A stretch of 64,000 nt of DNA, from contig JADJLP010000001.1 of assembly GCA_016710065.1 (NCBI GenBank), forward strand, positions 992,001 to 1,056,000, in the 5' to 3' direction. Every line of letters begins with the position of its first letter. Within the stretch, counting starts at the first letter, position 1. Source of the stretch: Candidatus Ideonella esbjergensis (lineage in GTDB: Bacteria > Pseudomonadota > Gammaproteobacteria > Burkholderiales > Burkholderiaceae_C). The position numbers and the translations under genes are program-made. The notes under the pieces are model-generated. The model was not told the DNA's origin. It saw only the letters and a program-made list of their open reading frames with translations, and made no database searches. Positions 51,995-60,655 of this stretch are shown here, piece after piece.

Positions 51995-52882
51995 TCAGTG
52001 CTGGCGGTCCACGACCTTGTGGGCCAGCCAATCCAGCCGGCCCGGCGCCACCAGGCCAGCACAGTGCAGCGCGCTCAGTGCCTGGTCGCGCAGTTCGCAG
52101 GCGTAGCGGTTGGCCTCGTCCAGGCCCAGCACCGACACATAGGTGGGCTTGTTGTTGTCCATGTCCTTGCCGGCGGTCTTGCCCAGCACGTCGGAATCCT
52201 GGGTGACGTCAAGTATGTCGTCCACCACCTGGAAGGCCAGGCCGATGGCGGCACCGTATTCCGACAGGGCCTGCCAGGCCTCGGGCGAACAATCGCCACA
52301 AGCGGCACCCATCAGCACGCTGGCCTGCAGCAGGGCGCCAGTCTTGCGGCGGTGCATGTCGCGCAAGGTGGTCTCGTCCAGAGGCTTGCCCACGCTGGCC
52401 AGGTCGATCGCCTGGCCGCCGGCCATGCCGCCATGGCCGGCCGAGCGTGCCAACAGGCGCACCAGCTTGGCCTGCAGAGCGGGCGCGATGCCTTCGTCAG
52501 GAGTCAGCACGTCAAAGGCCAGGGCCTGCATGGCATCGCCTGCGAGCATGGCCTGGGCCACGCCGAATTGCACATGCACGGTGGGCTTGCCGCGCCGCAG
52601 GGCATCGTCGTCCATGCAGGGCATGTCGTCGTGCACCAGCGAATAGGCGTGGATCAGTTCCACCGCCACGGCCGCGCGCATGGCCGCAAAGGTGTCGCCA
52701 TGCACGGCCTCGCAGGCCGACAGCACCAGCAGCGGGCGCAAGCGCTTGCCGCCGTCCAGCACGGCGTAGCGCATGGCCAGCCCGAGGCCTACCGGCGCGT
52801 CGGCCGGCACCAGGGCTACCAGGGCGGCTTCGACATCGGCCAGTTGGTGACGCAACCAGGCGTCGCTGTTGTCCATCTTCAT
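51995..52882 (-). CDS. ispA: Farnesyl/geranyl diphosphate synthase
   Basis: This 295-residue trans-prenyl diphosphate synthase has the first Asp-rich motif LVHDDMPCMDDD (DDxxxxD type), GGKRLRPLL for substrate phosphate binding, and the second motif FQVVDDILDVT. The residues before the first DD (YSL) suggest a short-chain, C15 product. It supplies farnesyl diphosphate for haem O, quinones and undecaprenyl lipids, which links it with ctaB in this window. Its ATG overlaps the xseB stop as ATGA. A further ATG two codons on (MDNSDAW) is possible. Confidence 0.94.
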   Translation of the reverse strand: MKMDNSDAWLRHQLADVEAALVALVPADAPVGLGLAMRYAVLDGGKRLRPLLVLSACEAVHGDTFAAMRAAVAVELIHAYSLVHDDMPCMDDDALRRGKPTVHVQFGVAQAMLAGDAMQALAFDVLTPDEGIAPALQAKLVRLLARSAGHGGMAGGQAIDLASVGKPLDETTLRDMHRRKTGALLQASVLMGAACGDCSPEAWQALSEYGAAIGLAFQVVDDILDVTQDSDVLGKTAGKDMDNNKPTYVSVLGLDEANRYACELRDQALSALHCAGLVAPGRLDWLAHKVVDRQH

Positions 52883-53127
52883 GTTGTTGTCCAGGGCTTG
52901 AGTTGCCCTTCCTCCAGGACCTTCACCTGCTGCTCTACGGCTTGCAGTTTCGAACGGCAAAACTCCAGCAGCACAGCGCCACGCTGGTAGCTTTCCAGCA
53001 GGCTGTCGAGCGGCAACTGCCCGCCTTCCATGGCCACCAGCAAGCGGTCCAGTTCGGCCAAGGCATCCTCATAGCTGACGGGCGTGTCGGCAACAACTTT
53101 CGAGGCAGCGGCGGGCGAACGGGGCAT
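52879..53127 (-). CDS. xseB: Exodeoxyribonuclease VII small subunit
   Basis: This 82-residue protein has the XseB core SYEDALAELDRLLVAMEGGQLPLDSLLESYQRG, followed by FCRSKLQAVEQQVKVL. Six copies or so bind one XseA to make the single-strand nuclease ExoVII. No xseA is in the window. It is the first gene of the xseB-ispA-dxs operon, the standard arrangement in Proteobacteria, with ATGA overlap into ispA. Confidence 0.94.
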   Translation of the reverse strand: MPRSPAAASKVVADTPVSYEDALAELDRLLVAMEGGQLPLDSLLESYQRGAVLLEFCRSKLQAVEQQVKVLEEGQLKPWTTT

Positions 53128-53383
53128 TTCGGCAGACGAAAAGGCAAACTGGAATTGTAGTCAGCCAGGGCTTTCGCGAGTCTGAGGTGGCCACCTCAAT
53201 GCGGGGGAATTGGCCGCAAATGCGACATTCCCCCCTTCTGGTGGATGGCCAGCGATACGGCGGAGGCTAGAATCCGGCCCCCGCCTGCCCTCCCTTGGGT
53301 AAGCGCTTCAACGTCATCAAACCCACCCGCGGGGCCACCGGGTGGGGGGTCATCAGACATGTTTTTTGGAGATCCTGGGGATC

Positions 53384-54505
53384 ATGTCGAACCTGAGCAC
53401 TACGCTGGAAGCTCTGGAGCGCGCGCGCTCTCAACTCTCGGTTTTCACCTACTTCGATGAGGCTTTGCTCCAGCGCGAGCAAGAACTCATCTTTCAGCAC
53501 GGACCGCGCTACCTGGCGCATGAACTGTCCGTTCCCGAAATAGGCGACTTTTACGCCCTGCCGCAGGAAGGGGAGGGGCGGGCGCTGGTGCGCACGGCGC
53601 GTGGCGTCGAGTTGGTCTCGAACGTCTGCCGCCACCGCCAGGCGGTGATGCTGCGCGGGCGCGGCAACACCGGGAACAACATCGTTTGTCCACTGCACCG
53701 CTGGACCTACGACCTGCAGGGCCAGTTGATCGGTGCACCGCATTTCGACCACGACCCCTGCTTGCACCTGAACAACTACAAGGTGCGCACCTGGAACGGC
53801 ATGGTGTTCGAGGACAACGGCCGCGACATCGCCGCCGACCTGGCCAACCTGGGCCCACGCGCCGACCTGGATTTTTCAGGCTATGTGCTCGACCACGTCG
53901 AGATGCACACCTGCAATTACAACTGGAAGACATTCATTGAGGTCTACCTCGAGGACTACCACGTCGGCCCGTTCCACCCAGGCCTGGGCCAGTTCGTGAC
54001 CTGTGATGACCTGCGGTGGGAGTTTGGCAAGCACCACTCGGTGCAGACCGTGGGCATCCTCAACGAACTGCAGCAGGCCGGCTCGCCGGTGTACCAGCGC
54101 TGGCGCGATGCGGTGATGCGCATCAGTGGCGGTGCGGCCCCCACCAAGGGCGCCATCTGGTTGACCTACTTCCCCAACATCATGGTGGAGTGGTATCCGC
54201 ATGTGCTGACGGTGTCCACTCTGATCCCGCAGGGGCCACAGAAGACGCTCAACGTGGTGGAGTTCTACTACCCCGAGGAAATCGCCGCATTCGAGCCCGA
54301 GTTCGTGGAGGCGCAACGTGCCGCCTACATGGAAACCTGTATCGAGGACGATGAGATCGGCGAGCGCATGGACGCCGGGCGCAAGGCTCTGCACGAGCGT
54401 GGCGACGACGAGGTGGGGCCCTACCAGAGCCCGATGGAAGACGGCATGCGCCACTTCCACGAGTGGTACCGGCGCGTGATGGGCATGGGCCGAGCTTCCT
54501 GGTGA
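53384..54505 (+). CDS. Rieske non-haem iron oxygenase, alpha-subunit type
   Basis: This 373-residue protein has a Rieske 2Fe-2S centre with Cys82 and His84 (CRH) and Cys102 and His105 (CPLH). The mononuclear iron site follows with Asp191, His193 and His198 in LEDYHVGPFHPG, and the third ligand is expected near the C-terminus. The catalytic domain is of the SRPBCC ring-hydroxylase type. The substrate is unknown. No ferredoxin, reductase or beta subunit is adjacent, and it does not sit in a degradation cluster, so it may have a housekeeping role. Relatives in Comamonadaceae are annotated as aromatic ring-hydroxylating dioxygenase. Confidence 0.85.
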   Translation: MSNLSTTLEALERARSQLSVFTYFDEALLQREQELIFQHGPRYLAHELSVPEIGDFYALPQEGEGRALVRTARGVELVSNVCRHRQAVMLRGRGNTGNNIVCPLHRWTYDLQGQLIGAPHFDHDPCLHLNNYKVRTWNGMVFEDNGRDIAADLANLGPRADLDFSGYVLDHVEMHTCNYNWKTFIEVYLEDYHVGPFHPGLGQFVTCDDLRWEFGKHHSVQTVGILNELQQAGSPVYQRWRDAVMRISGGAAPTKGAIWLTYFPNIMVEWYPHVLTVSTLIPQGPQKTLNVVEFYYPEEIAAFEPEFVEAQRAAYMETCIEDDEIGERMDAGRKALHERGDDEVGPYQSPMEDGMRHFHEWYRRVMGMGRASW

Positions 54506-54564
54506 GGTGGCGGGCCGCGAAGATATTTTCGCTGCCGCTGTAAGGGCAGGGCCACAGGCACGAC

Positions 54565-54603
54565 GAAGTTGGGCAAGGCGCATTGCGCCTCGCGCGCAAC
54601 TTC
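54565..54603 (+). promoter_or_regulatory. Two-tier inverted repeat in the bufA leader
   Basis: The outer arms GAAGTTG (54565-54571) and CAACTTC (54597-54603) enclose the palindrome AGGCGCATTGCGCCT. It lies 24 nt before the bufA ATG. It may be an operator or an RNA hairpin controlling expression; no match to a known copper regulator site was recognised. Confidence 0.5.
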
Positions 54604-54627
54604 CAACCCCTGTACAGGAGCACACCC

Positions 54628-54903
54628 ATGTCCACCATCGTCACCACCAAGACCGCCCGCTACGCCCTGGCCGCCGCTGCAGCCACCCTGTTTGCCGTGG
54701 GGGCCGCCCCCGCCGTGCAGGCCGCCGACGACATGGGCGTGCACTGCACCGGCGCCAACGCGTGCAAGGGCCATTCAGAGTGCAAGACCGCCAAGAACGA
54801 GTGCAAGGGCCAGAACAGTTGCAAGGGCCAGGGCTGGACCATGACCAAGACCGCCAAGGAATGCACCCAGGCCGGCGGCAAGGTCGAAAAGAAGGCCATG
54901 TGA
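54628..54903 (+). CDS. bufA: Bufferin precursor peptide (BufA2-like), copper-binding RiPP
   Basis: This is a 91-residue precursor. The Sec signal is long (about 1-32, ending AVQAA), and the mature part has six Cys at 40, 46, 52, 59, 65 and 79, spaced in repeats of the type CKG-x3-CK (ANACKGHSECKTAKNECKGQ NSCKGQ in two parts). A CxxxGGK tail follows. The gene is followed by a DUF692 (MNIO) enzyme and a DUF2063 protein, the bufferin set. In described bufferins, Cys residues are turned into thiooxazoles by the MNIO enzyme, and the exported peptide binds copper in the periplasm. AGGAG lies 7 nt before the ATG. Confidence 0.85.
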   Translation: MSTIVTTKTARYALAAAAATLFAVGAAPAVQAADDMGVHCTGANACKGHSECKTAKNECKGQNSCKGQGWTMTKTAKECTQAGGKVEKKAM

Positions 54904-54920
54904 GGCCGGGCCCAGGCCAT

Positions 54921-55044
54921 GAGCACGCCGGGCCGCTCCCAAGTGCGAATCCCAGAGCGCGCGGCGCGGAGGGTGGTCCAGTGAGCACGCCGGGCCGCTC
55001 CCAAGTGCGAATCCCAGAGCGCGCGGCGTGCAGGGTTGTCCAGT
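54921..55044. repeat. 62-nt tandem direct repeat between bufA and bufB
   Basis: Two adjacent copies of a 62-nt unit, 54921-54982 and 54983-55044, are nearly identical (a few differences near the end of the unit). Each starts GAGCACGCCGGGCCGCTCCC and ends GTCCAGT. The end of copy 2 runs into the bufB start codon. An 18-nt core recurs inverted at 60081-60098. Confidence 0.88.
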
Positions 55045-55891
55045 GAACACTTCCCTGCAAGGCTTTGGCCTGGGCCTGCGCACCGAGCACTACGCCGATT
55101 TCCGCGCCCGCCCGGCGGGTGAATGGGGCGTGGACTGGCTGGAAATCATCTCCGAGAACTACCTGGTGCCCGGCGGCCCGCCGCTGGCCCACCTGGACGC
55201 CATCCGCCGCGACACGCCCATGGTGATGCATGGCGTGTCGCTGGCCATCGGCAGCGCCGACCCGCTGAACCAGGGCTATCTGCGCGAGTTGCGCCAACTC
55301 ATCGCCCGCGTGCAGCCAGCCTGGGTCTCCGACCACCTGTGCTGGACTGGCGTGGACCACCGCAACCTGCACGACCTGCTGCCACTGCCCTACACCGAGG
55401 CCGCGCTGCGCCATGTGGCTGAGCGCGTATTGCAGGTGCAAGACATCCTCGGCCGCCGGCTGGTGCTGGAAAACGTCTCCAGCTACGTGGCCTGGGCCGC
55501 CGACGAAATGGGCGAGGCCGAGTTCATCGGCGAGTTGCTGCAACGCGCCGACTGTGAGTTGCTGCTGGACGTGAACAACGTCTACGTCAGCGCGGTGAAC
55601 CACGGCTTTGACGCGCGGGCCTACATCGACGCCATCCCGCCCCAGCGTGTGCGCCAGGTCCACTTGGCCGGCCACGAGGTGACGGATGAAGGCCTGATCG
55701 ACACCCACGACCACCCGGTCTGCGACGCGGTGTGGGATCTGTACCGCCACACCGTGCAGCGGCTGGGCGCTGTGCCAACGATGATCGAGCGCGACGACCG
55801 CATCCCGCCGCTGACCGAGTTGGTGGCCGAACTGGACACGGCCCGTCGGATCGCCACCGAGGCCCTGCAGACCAGCGAGGCCCAGGCATGA
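55043..55891 (+). CDS. bufB: MNIO-family (DUF692) bufferin-modifying enzyme BufB
   Basis: This 282-residue TIM-barrel iron enzyme has the multinuclear metal site of the MNIO family: Glu in LEIISENYL, His in MVMHGVSLAIG, Asp and His in VSDHLCWTG, Glu and Asn in LENVSSYV, Asp in LLDVNNVYVS, His in VHLAGHE, and Asp and His in DTHDHPVC, with Glu in MIERDDRIPP. Such enzymes use mixed-valent iron and oxygen to modify Cys in a partner peptide. It follows bufA. The start is GTG at 55043, at the end of the tandem repeat, with another GTG in frame at 55028. It overlaps bufC as ATGA. Confidence 0.9.
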   Translation: MNTSLQGFGLGLRTEHYADFRARPAGEWGVDWLEIISENYLVPGGPPLAHLDAIRRDTPMVMHGVSLAIGSADPLNQGYLRELRQLIARVQPAWVSDHLCWTGVDHRNLHDLLPLPYTEAALRHVAERVLQVQDILGRRLVLENVSSYVAWAADEMGEAEFIGELLQRADCELLLDVNNVYVSAVNHGFDARAYIDAIPPQRVRQVHLAGHEVTDEGLIDTHDHPVCDAVWDLYRHTVQRLGAVPTMIERDDRIPPLTELVAELDTARRIATEALQTSEAQA

Positions 55892-56679
55892 CGCCGCCAC
55901 TCGCCGACCTGCAACGTCGGTTCGCCGCCGGTTTGGTGGGTGAGGACGCCACACCCGCACTGGCCTTGCTGCGCCCGCTGTGCGGCCGGGCCCCGCGCCT
56001 GGGCACCTACCGCCATGCCTACCGTGCGCGGCTGACCGAGGCCCTGCGCAACAACCACCCGGTGCTGCACCGCGCGATGGGCGACGAGGCGTTTGACGAT
56101 CTGGCGCTGGGCTACATCGCCGCCCGGCCCTCCACACAGCCGTCGATACGCTGGTTCGGCCACGCCTTGGCGGAGCACATGGCCGGCTTGCCGCAGGCCG
56201 GGGCGCCCCATCCGGCGCTGGCCGACCTGGCCCGCATGGAATGGGCCCTGGGCCTGGCCTTTGACGCCGCCGACGCAGCGCCACTGCCGCACACGACCGT
56301 GGCCACTCTGCCACCCGAGGACTGGGCCACGCAGGGCCTGCGCTGCCAGGCCTCGGTGCAGTGCCTGGCGCTGCGATGGCAGGTGGAGCCGCTTTGGCAG
56401 GCCCTGAGCCACGATGTCGACACCCTGGCCAGCGAGCCCAAGCAGAGCGAGCACGCGCTGCTGGTGTGGCGCCAGGGCGGCGGCCCGCGCTGGCGTTCGC
56501 TGCCAGAACCCGAAGCCGCCTTGCTTCGGGCCGCGTTGGCAGGCCAGAGTCTGGCGGCCCTGTGCGAGGTGGCGGCCGGTCACGTGGGCAACGAGCAGGC
56601 CCCGGCCGCCGTGGCGCAAGCGCTGCACCAGTGGCTGGCCGACGGCCTGTTGTGTGGCCTATGCACCATGGCCGGTTGA
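55888..56679 (+). CDS. bufC: BufC (DUF2063) partner of the MNIO enzyme
   Basis: This 263-residue protein has the N-terminal DUF2063/HvfC domain (about 8-95, LADLQRRFAAGL, YRHAYRARLTEALRNNHPVL) followed by a less conserved C-terminal domain. In bufferin operons the C protein binds the precursor and presents it to the B enzyme. The start codon overlaps the bufB stop, so the two are translated together. No DoxX-type bufD gene follows, so this is the shortest bufA-bufB-bufC version of the operon. Confidence 0.87.
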   Translation: MTPPLADLQRRFAAGLVGEDATPALALLRPLCGRAPRLGTYRHAYRARLTEALRNNHPVLHRAMGDEAFDDLALGYIAARPSTQPSIRWFGHALAEHMAGLPQAGAPHPALADLARMEWALGLAFDAADAAPLPHTTVATLPPEDWATQGLRCQASVQCLALRWQVEPLWQALSHDVDTLASEPKQSEHALLVWRQGGGPRWRSLPEPEAALLRAALAGQSLAALCEVAAGHVGNEQAPAAVAQALHQWLADGLLCGLCTMAG

Positions 56680-56778
56680 TGAAAGGCAAGCGCCCATCTA
56701 TTCACCACGCCCGAGCAGGAGCGCAACGGGTATCCTCGGCGGATCTTGTCAATAAGGGCTCACCCGAGCCAATTTGTC

Positions 56779-59469
56779 GTGGATCAGCATTTCCTCACCC
56801 CCTTGTTCTCACCCCGCTCCATCGTGGTTTTCGCGGGGGATCCCAAGCAGCCCGAAGCCGCGATGCCCATCGCACGGGCCTTGCTGGCGGAGCTGACCCA
56901 GAACGGCTTCAAGGGTGAGGTCAACTTTCTCGACATCGAGATGACCGGCACGTTGTCAGATTTGGCGCATTCGCGCGCCGATCTGGCCATCATCGCGCTG
57001 CCACACGAGCAGATCGAGCCGGCGCTGGAGATCGCCGGCCGCATCCGCTGCCGTGCCGCACTGGTGCTCTCGTCCAATTTGCCGGCCGCCCAGTGCGCCA
57101 CGCTGCACACGGTGGCCAAGCGCCATGGCGTGCAACTGCTGGGCCCCAACAGCCTGGGCTTTCAGCGCCCCTTCCTCAAGCTCAACGCCAGCGTGGCCGG
57201 GCCGCTGGCCACGCCGGGGCCGCTGGCCCTGGTGTCGCAATCGGGCGCGCTCACCTCGTCGGTGCTCGACTGGGCCAAGCAGAACGGCGTGGGTTTTTCC
57301 ACCGTGGTCTCGCTGGGTGCCAACACGGCGGTGGATCTGGCCCAGGTGCTGGATTTTCTGGCCGCCGATGGCAGCACCCACTCCATCCTCGTTTACATGG
57401 AGGGCATCACCAATGCCCGCCGCTTCATGAGCGCCTTGCGCGCTGCGGCGTCGATCAAACCTGTGGTGGTGATGAAGGCCGGCCGCAAACCCGCCGGCAC
57501 CTCGGCTGCGCTCACCCACTCGGCCGCCATCGTGGGCGCCGACGATGTGTTCGAGGCCGCGCTGCGCCGCGCTGGTGTGGTGCGGGTCCGCGCCTTCACC
57601 CAGATGTTTTCGGCCGCCAAGTGCCTGGCCTCGCGCTACCGCCCGGTGGGCAAGCGCCTGGCCATCGTCACCAACGGCGGCGGCCCCGGCGTGCTGGCCG
57701 CCGACTGGACGAATGAAATCGGCCTGGAAGTGGCCAGGCTCGAAGGCCCCACCCGCAACGCGCTGGCGCCGCTGCTCTCTCCCCACGCCTCGCTGACCCA
57801 GCTCATCGACCTGGGTGAGGAAGCCACCGCCGCACACTACCGCGCCGCCGTGGAAGCCTGCGGCACCGATGGCGGCGTGGACGGCATTCTGGTCATCTAC
57901 TCGCCCAAGCCCGCCGCCTACACCGGCGCCAACCCCGAGGAGATCGCGCAAGCGGTGATCGACGGCTCGGCCAAGCTGGGCAAACCCATCATTGCCTGCT
58001 GGATGGGCGACAACAGCGTCAGCGGCGCACGCAAGCTGCTCAACGCCAAGCCGCTGCCCAGCTTCCGCACGCCCGAAGCGGCGGTGGACGCCTTTGGCAA
58101 CATCGCCAGCTTCTACCAGAACCAGCAGTTGCTGCAGCAAACGCCGCCGCCGCTCAGCACCTTGGCCACACCCGATGCCGAGGGCGCGCGCCTGCTGATC
58201 GAAAGCGTGCTGGCCGAGCGCCGCCGCGTGCTGACCGAGATGGAATCGAAGGCGCTGCTGGCGGCCTTCCACATCCCCGTCTCTCGCACCACGCTGGCCC
58301 GCACCGCGAATGAGGCCATGCTGATCGCCTCACAAGCCGGCTACCCGGTGGCGCTGAAGATCGACTCTCCAGACATCAGCCACAAGAGTGATGTGCAGGG
58401 CGTGGCGCTGAACATCAACACCGCCACCCAGGTGCGCGACACCTTCAACGACATGCTGGCCACGGTGGGCAAGGTCAAGCCGGGTGCGCGCATCAACGGC
58501 GTCACCATCCAGCCCATGAGCGGCAAGCCGCGTGGGCGCGAGCTCTACATCGGCCTCACCACCGACGACCCCTTCGGCCCCGTCATCACCTTTGGTGCCG
58601 GCGGCACCATGATCGAGCTGATCGACGATCAGGCCATGGAGTTGCCCCCGCTGAACCAGTTCCTGGCTCGCCGACTGATCGAGCGGGCCCGCGTGGCCGA
58701 GACCCTGCAGCACTGGCGTGGTGCCCCGCCGGTGGACATGGACAAGCTGGAGCAGGTGCTGCTGCGGGTTTCAGAAATGGTGTGTGCGCTGCCCCAACTG
58801 CGCGAGATGGACATCAACCCCATCATCGTCGACGAGGACGGCGCTATCGCGGTGGACGCGCGCATCGTCATCGAGCACGCCGGCCCGCAAACCCAGGCCT
58901 ACCACCACCTGGCCATCCTGCCCTACCCGGCTGGCCTGGAGCGCGAATGGCCCATGAAGGGCGGCGACCTGTACACCATCCGCCCCATCCAGCCCGATGA
59001 CGCCCAGATGCTGCAAGACCTGGTGCGCAACCTCAAGCCCGAGAGCCGCTACTTCCGCTTCGTGAGCTCGATGCAAGAGCTGCCGGCCCGCATGCTGGCG
59101 CGCTACACCTTGATCGACTACGACCGCGAGATGGCCCTCACCGCCATCCACCGCACCCGCACCGTGCACGAGGACGGCACGTTCACCGAGACCGAGCAGA
59201 TCATTGGCGTCTCGCGCTACATCACCAACCCCGATCAAACCACCTGCGAGTTCTCGCTGGTGGTTGCCGACGCCTATGGCGGCCAGGGTCTGGGCAGCCG
59301 GCTGATGCTCAGCATCATGGACGTGGCCCGCAGCAAGGGCCTGGCCGAGATCGAGGGCCTGGTTCTGGCCAACAACGACGGCATGTTGCGGCTGATGCGC
59401 AGCCTGGGCTTCCAGGTCAAGGCTTTCGCCGAAGACGCCGATTTCAAGCTCTGCACCAAGACGCTGTAG
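56779..59469 (+). CDS. Pat-like protein: acyl-CoA synthetase (NDP-forming) domain fused to GNAT acetyltransferase
   Basis: The 896-residue protein has a CoA-binding domain (about 5-120), succinyl-CoA-synthetase-like domains (PLALVSQSGAL, NGGGPGVLAADW), an ATP-grasp domain (about 480-690, PVALKIDSPDISHKSDVQGV) and a C-terminal GNAT domain (about 740-895, YGGQGLGSRLMLSIM). This is the architecture of protein lysine acetyltransferase Pat of enterobacteria, which acetylates and switches off acetyl-CoA synthetase. The catalytic His of the ligase part is not evident, as in Pat. The start is uncertain: GTG 56779 is used, and TTG 56746 is also in frame. Confidence 0.88.
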   Translation: MDQHFLTPLFSPRSIVVFAGDPKQPEAAMPIARALLAELTQNGFKGEVNFLDIEMTGTLSDLAHSRADLAIIALPHEQIEPALEIAGRIRCRAALVLSSNLPAAQCATLHTVAKRHGVQLLGPNSLGFQRPFLKLNASVAGPLATPGPLALVSQSGALTSSVLDWAKQNGVGFSTVVSLGANTAVDLAQVLDFLAADGSTHSILVYMEGITNARRFMSALRAAASIKPVVVMKAGRKPAGTSAALTHSAAIVGADDVFEAALRRAGVVRVRAFTQMFSAAKCLASRYRPVGKRLAIVTNGGGPGVLAADWTNEIGLEVARLEGPTRNALAPLLSPHASLTQLIDLGEEATAAHYRAAVEACGTDGGVDGILVIYSPKPAAYTGANPEEIAQAVIDGSAKLGKPIIACWMGDNSVSGARKLLNAKPLPSFRTPEAAVDAFGNIASFYQNQQLLQQTPPPLSTLATPDAEGARLLIESVLAERRRVLTEMESKALLAAFHIPVSRTTLARTANEAMLIASQAGYPVALKIDSPDISHKSDVQGVALNINTATQVRDTFNDMLATVGKVKPGARINGVTIQPMSGKPRGRELYIGLTTDDPFGPVITFGAGGTMIELIDDQAMELPPLNQFLARRLIERARVAETLQHWRGAPPVDMDKLEQVLLRVSEMVCALPQLREMDINPIIVDEDGAIAVDARIVIEHAGPQTQAYHHLAILPYPAGLEREWPMKGGDLYTIRPIQPDDAQMLQDLVRNLKPESRYFRFVSSMQELPARMLARYTLIDYDREMALTAIHRTRTVHEDGTFTETEQIIGVSRYITNPDQTTCEFSLVVADAYGGQGLGSRLMLSIMDVARSKGLAEIEGLVLANNDGMLRLMRSLGFQVKAFAEDADFKLCTKTL

Positions 59470-59529
59470 GGCCGCGAAAGGCCGCGCCGATAGAATGCGC
59501 GGCTGAACTTTGAACACAACGGAGGAAAC

Positions 59530-60030
59530 ATGCTTGACGACAGCGATGCGGGTGCCCGCGTGGGCGTTTGGACGGTATTCGGCATCATCACGCTGCTGCT
59601 GTTCGGCCTGATCGGTGGCTTGGCGATTCGCCAGTCGCACAAGGGTGCCGCGCCCGCTGCAACCACCTCGGCCGCCGCCACCGAAGAAGCCCTGCTGGAC
59701 GGCCCGGTTTCTGGCGATCTGGCCGGCACCGTGTTCTTCGCGTCAGGTGCCGTCGCCCTGCCGGCCGAAGCAGCTGCTGAAGTGGCCAAGGTCAAGGCCG
59801 CACTCGATGCCGCGCCCGCCAAGAAGCTGGTGCTCTCTGGATTCCATGACGCCTCGGGCGACCCGGCCCGGAACGCCGAGCTCGCCAAGGGACGTGCCAA
59901 GGCCGTGCGCGCAGCCCTTCAAGCTGCAGGCATCGACGCCGCCCGCGTGGCGCTGCGCAAGCCCGAATCCACCCTGGCCGGTGGCGACGCTCAGGCAGCG
60001 CGCCGTGTTGAAATGCGCCTCGTGGATTGA
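59530..60030 (+). CDS. OmpA-like domain protein with N-terminal membrane anchor
   Basis: This 166-residue protein has one membrane helix (about 14-36, VWTVFGIITLLLFGLIGGLAI) and a short Ala/Thr linker. The OmpA-like domain (about 65-165) has LVLSGFHDASGDPARNAELAKGRAKAVRAAL and the end ARRVEMRLVD. Such domains bind peptidoglycan in the periplasm, so the protein probably ties the inner membrane to the cell wall. A GGAGG ribosome site lies 6 nt before the ATG and a terminator follows about 100 nt after the stop, which indicates a single-gene unit. Confidence 0.82.
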   Translation: MLDDSDAGARVGVWTVFGIITLLLFGLIGGLAIRQSHKGAAPAATTSAAATEEALLDGPVSGDLAGTVFFASGAVALPAEAAAEVAKVKAALDAAPAKKLVLSGFHDASGDPARNAELAKGRAKAVRAALQAAGIDAARVALRKPESTLAGGDAQAARRVEMRLVD

Positions 60031-60080
60031 GCACCCGGCTGCGGAATACCGCAGCCGCCCTCCGAGAGGGCGCGCGGCCG

Positions 60081-60098
60081 CTTGGGAGCGGCCCGGCG
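60081..60098. repeat. Inverted third copy of the bufA-bufB repeat core
   Basis: CTTGGGAGCGGCCCGGCG is the exact reverse complement of the core at 54926-54943. It lies in the gap after the OmpA-like gene, 50 nt before a terminator, and shows that the bufA-bufB repeat belongs to a dispersed family. Confidence 0.75.
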
Positions 60099-60131
60099 CT
60101 GGCCGCTGAGTCCTGCGTGTTCCTCACCCGA

Positions 60132-60156
60132 AGCCGCCCTTCGAGGCGGCTTTTTT
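60132..60156 (+). terminator. Rho-independent terminator after the OmpA-like gene
   Basis: An AAGCCGCC / GGCGGCTT stem with a 6-nt loop is followed by a T-run. It separates the OmpA-like gene from the DUF3717 gene 25 nt downstream. Confidence 0.9.
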
Positions 60157-60180
60157 GACCCCGCTTCTCTTTCACCCTCC

Positions 60181-60636
60181 ATGGCCGGCATCCACATCAC
60201 CGACATCGAGTCGGCCATCAACTGGTGGCGGGCGAAGAACCCTTCCGACGGCCTGCGGGCCTGCGCAGAGGTGCGCGCGCTGGGCGAGGTCTACGCACTG
60301 ATGGTCTATCACCGCGAGAGCGAAGGCGACGAGTGGAGCATGCCCGGCGCCGCCCGCGAGGCCTGGCTCACCTGGTACGCCAGCACGCCCGATGCGCCCT
60401 GCATCGCCATCTGCTCCACCGCGCAAGGCGACCCCATCTGCAAGGGCTGCGGCCGCACCGAAGACGAGGTGCAGCACTGGCCGCGCATGAGTCCGGGCGA
60501 GAAGCGCGCGGTGTGGCGCCGCATCACGCTCGACGCCAAATCGTGGCGCTTCAACCGCTATGCCGAGCGCACCCGCTATGCCAGCGGTGTGGACCACCCG
60601 CCGCCCGAGGCCCTTGGCCCGCAGGCCAGCCCATGA
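60181..60636 (+). CDS. DUF3717 / DUF1289 two-domain protein
   Basis: This is a 151-residue cytosolic protein. The N-terminal half matches DUF3717 (IHITDIESAINWWRAKNPS, then LGEVYALMVYHR). The C-terminal half is a DUF1289 module with the Cys pattern PCIAICST and CKGCGRTEDEVQHWPRMSPGEKR, probably a metal knuckle. DUF1289 proteins are small Fe-S or zinc-type modules of unknown function. The two domains are fused here in one chain. It overlaps no other gene and stands 20 nt before the MATE gene on the same strand. Confidence 0.85.
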   Translation: MAGIHITDIESAINWWRAKNPSDGLRACAEVRALGEVYALMVYHRESEGDEWSMPGAAREAWLTWYASTPDAPCIAICSTAQGDPICKGCGRTEDEVQHWPRMSPGEKRAVWRRITLDAKSWRFNRYAERTRYASGVDHPPPEALGPQASP

Positions 60637-60655
60637 ACGGCCACAGGGCGGTGGC

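Noticed and set aside
49075..52206. Open frame of 1,043 codons on the plus strand
   Set aside because: It lies antisense to folE2 and dxs, both certain from catalytic motifs, and has no domain-like pattern; length is an effect of high G+C.
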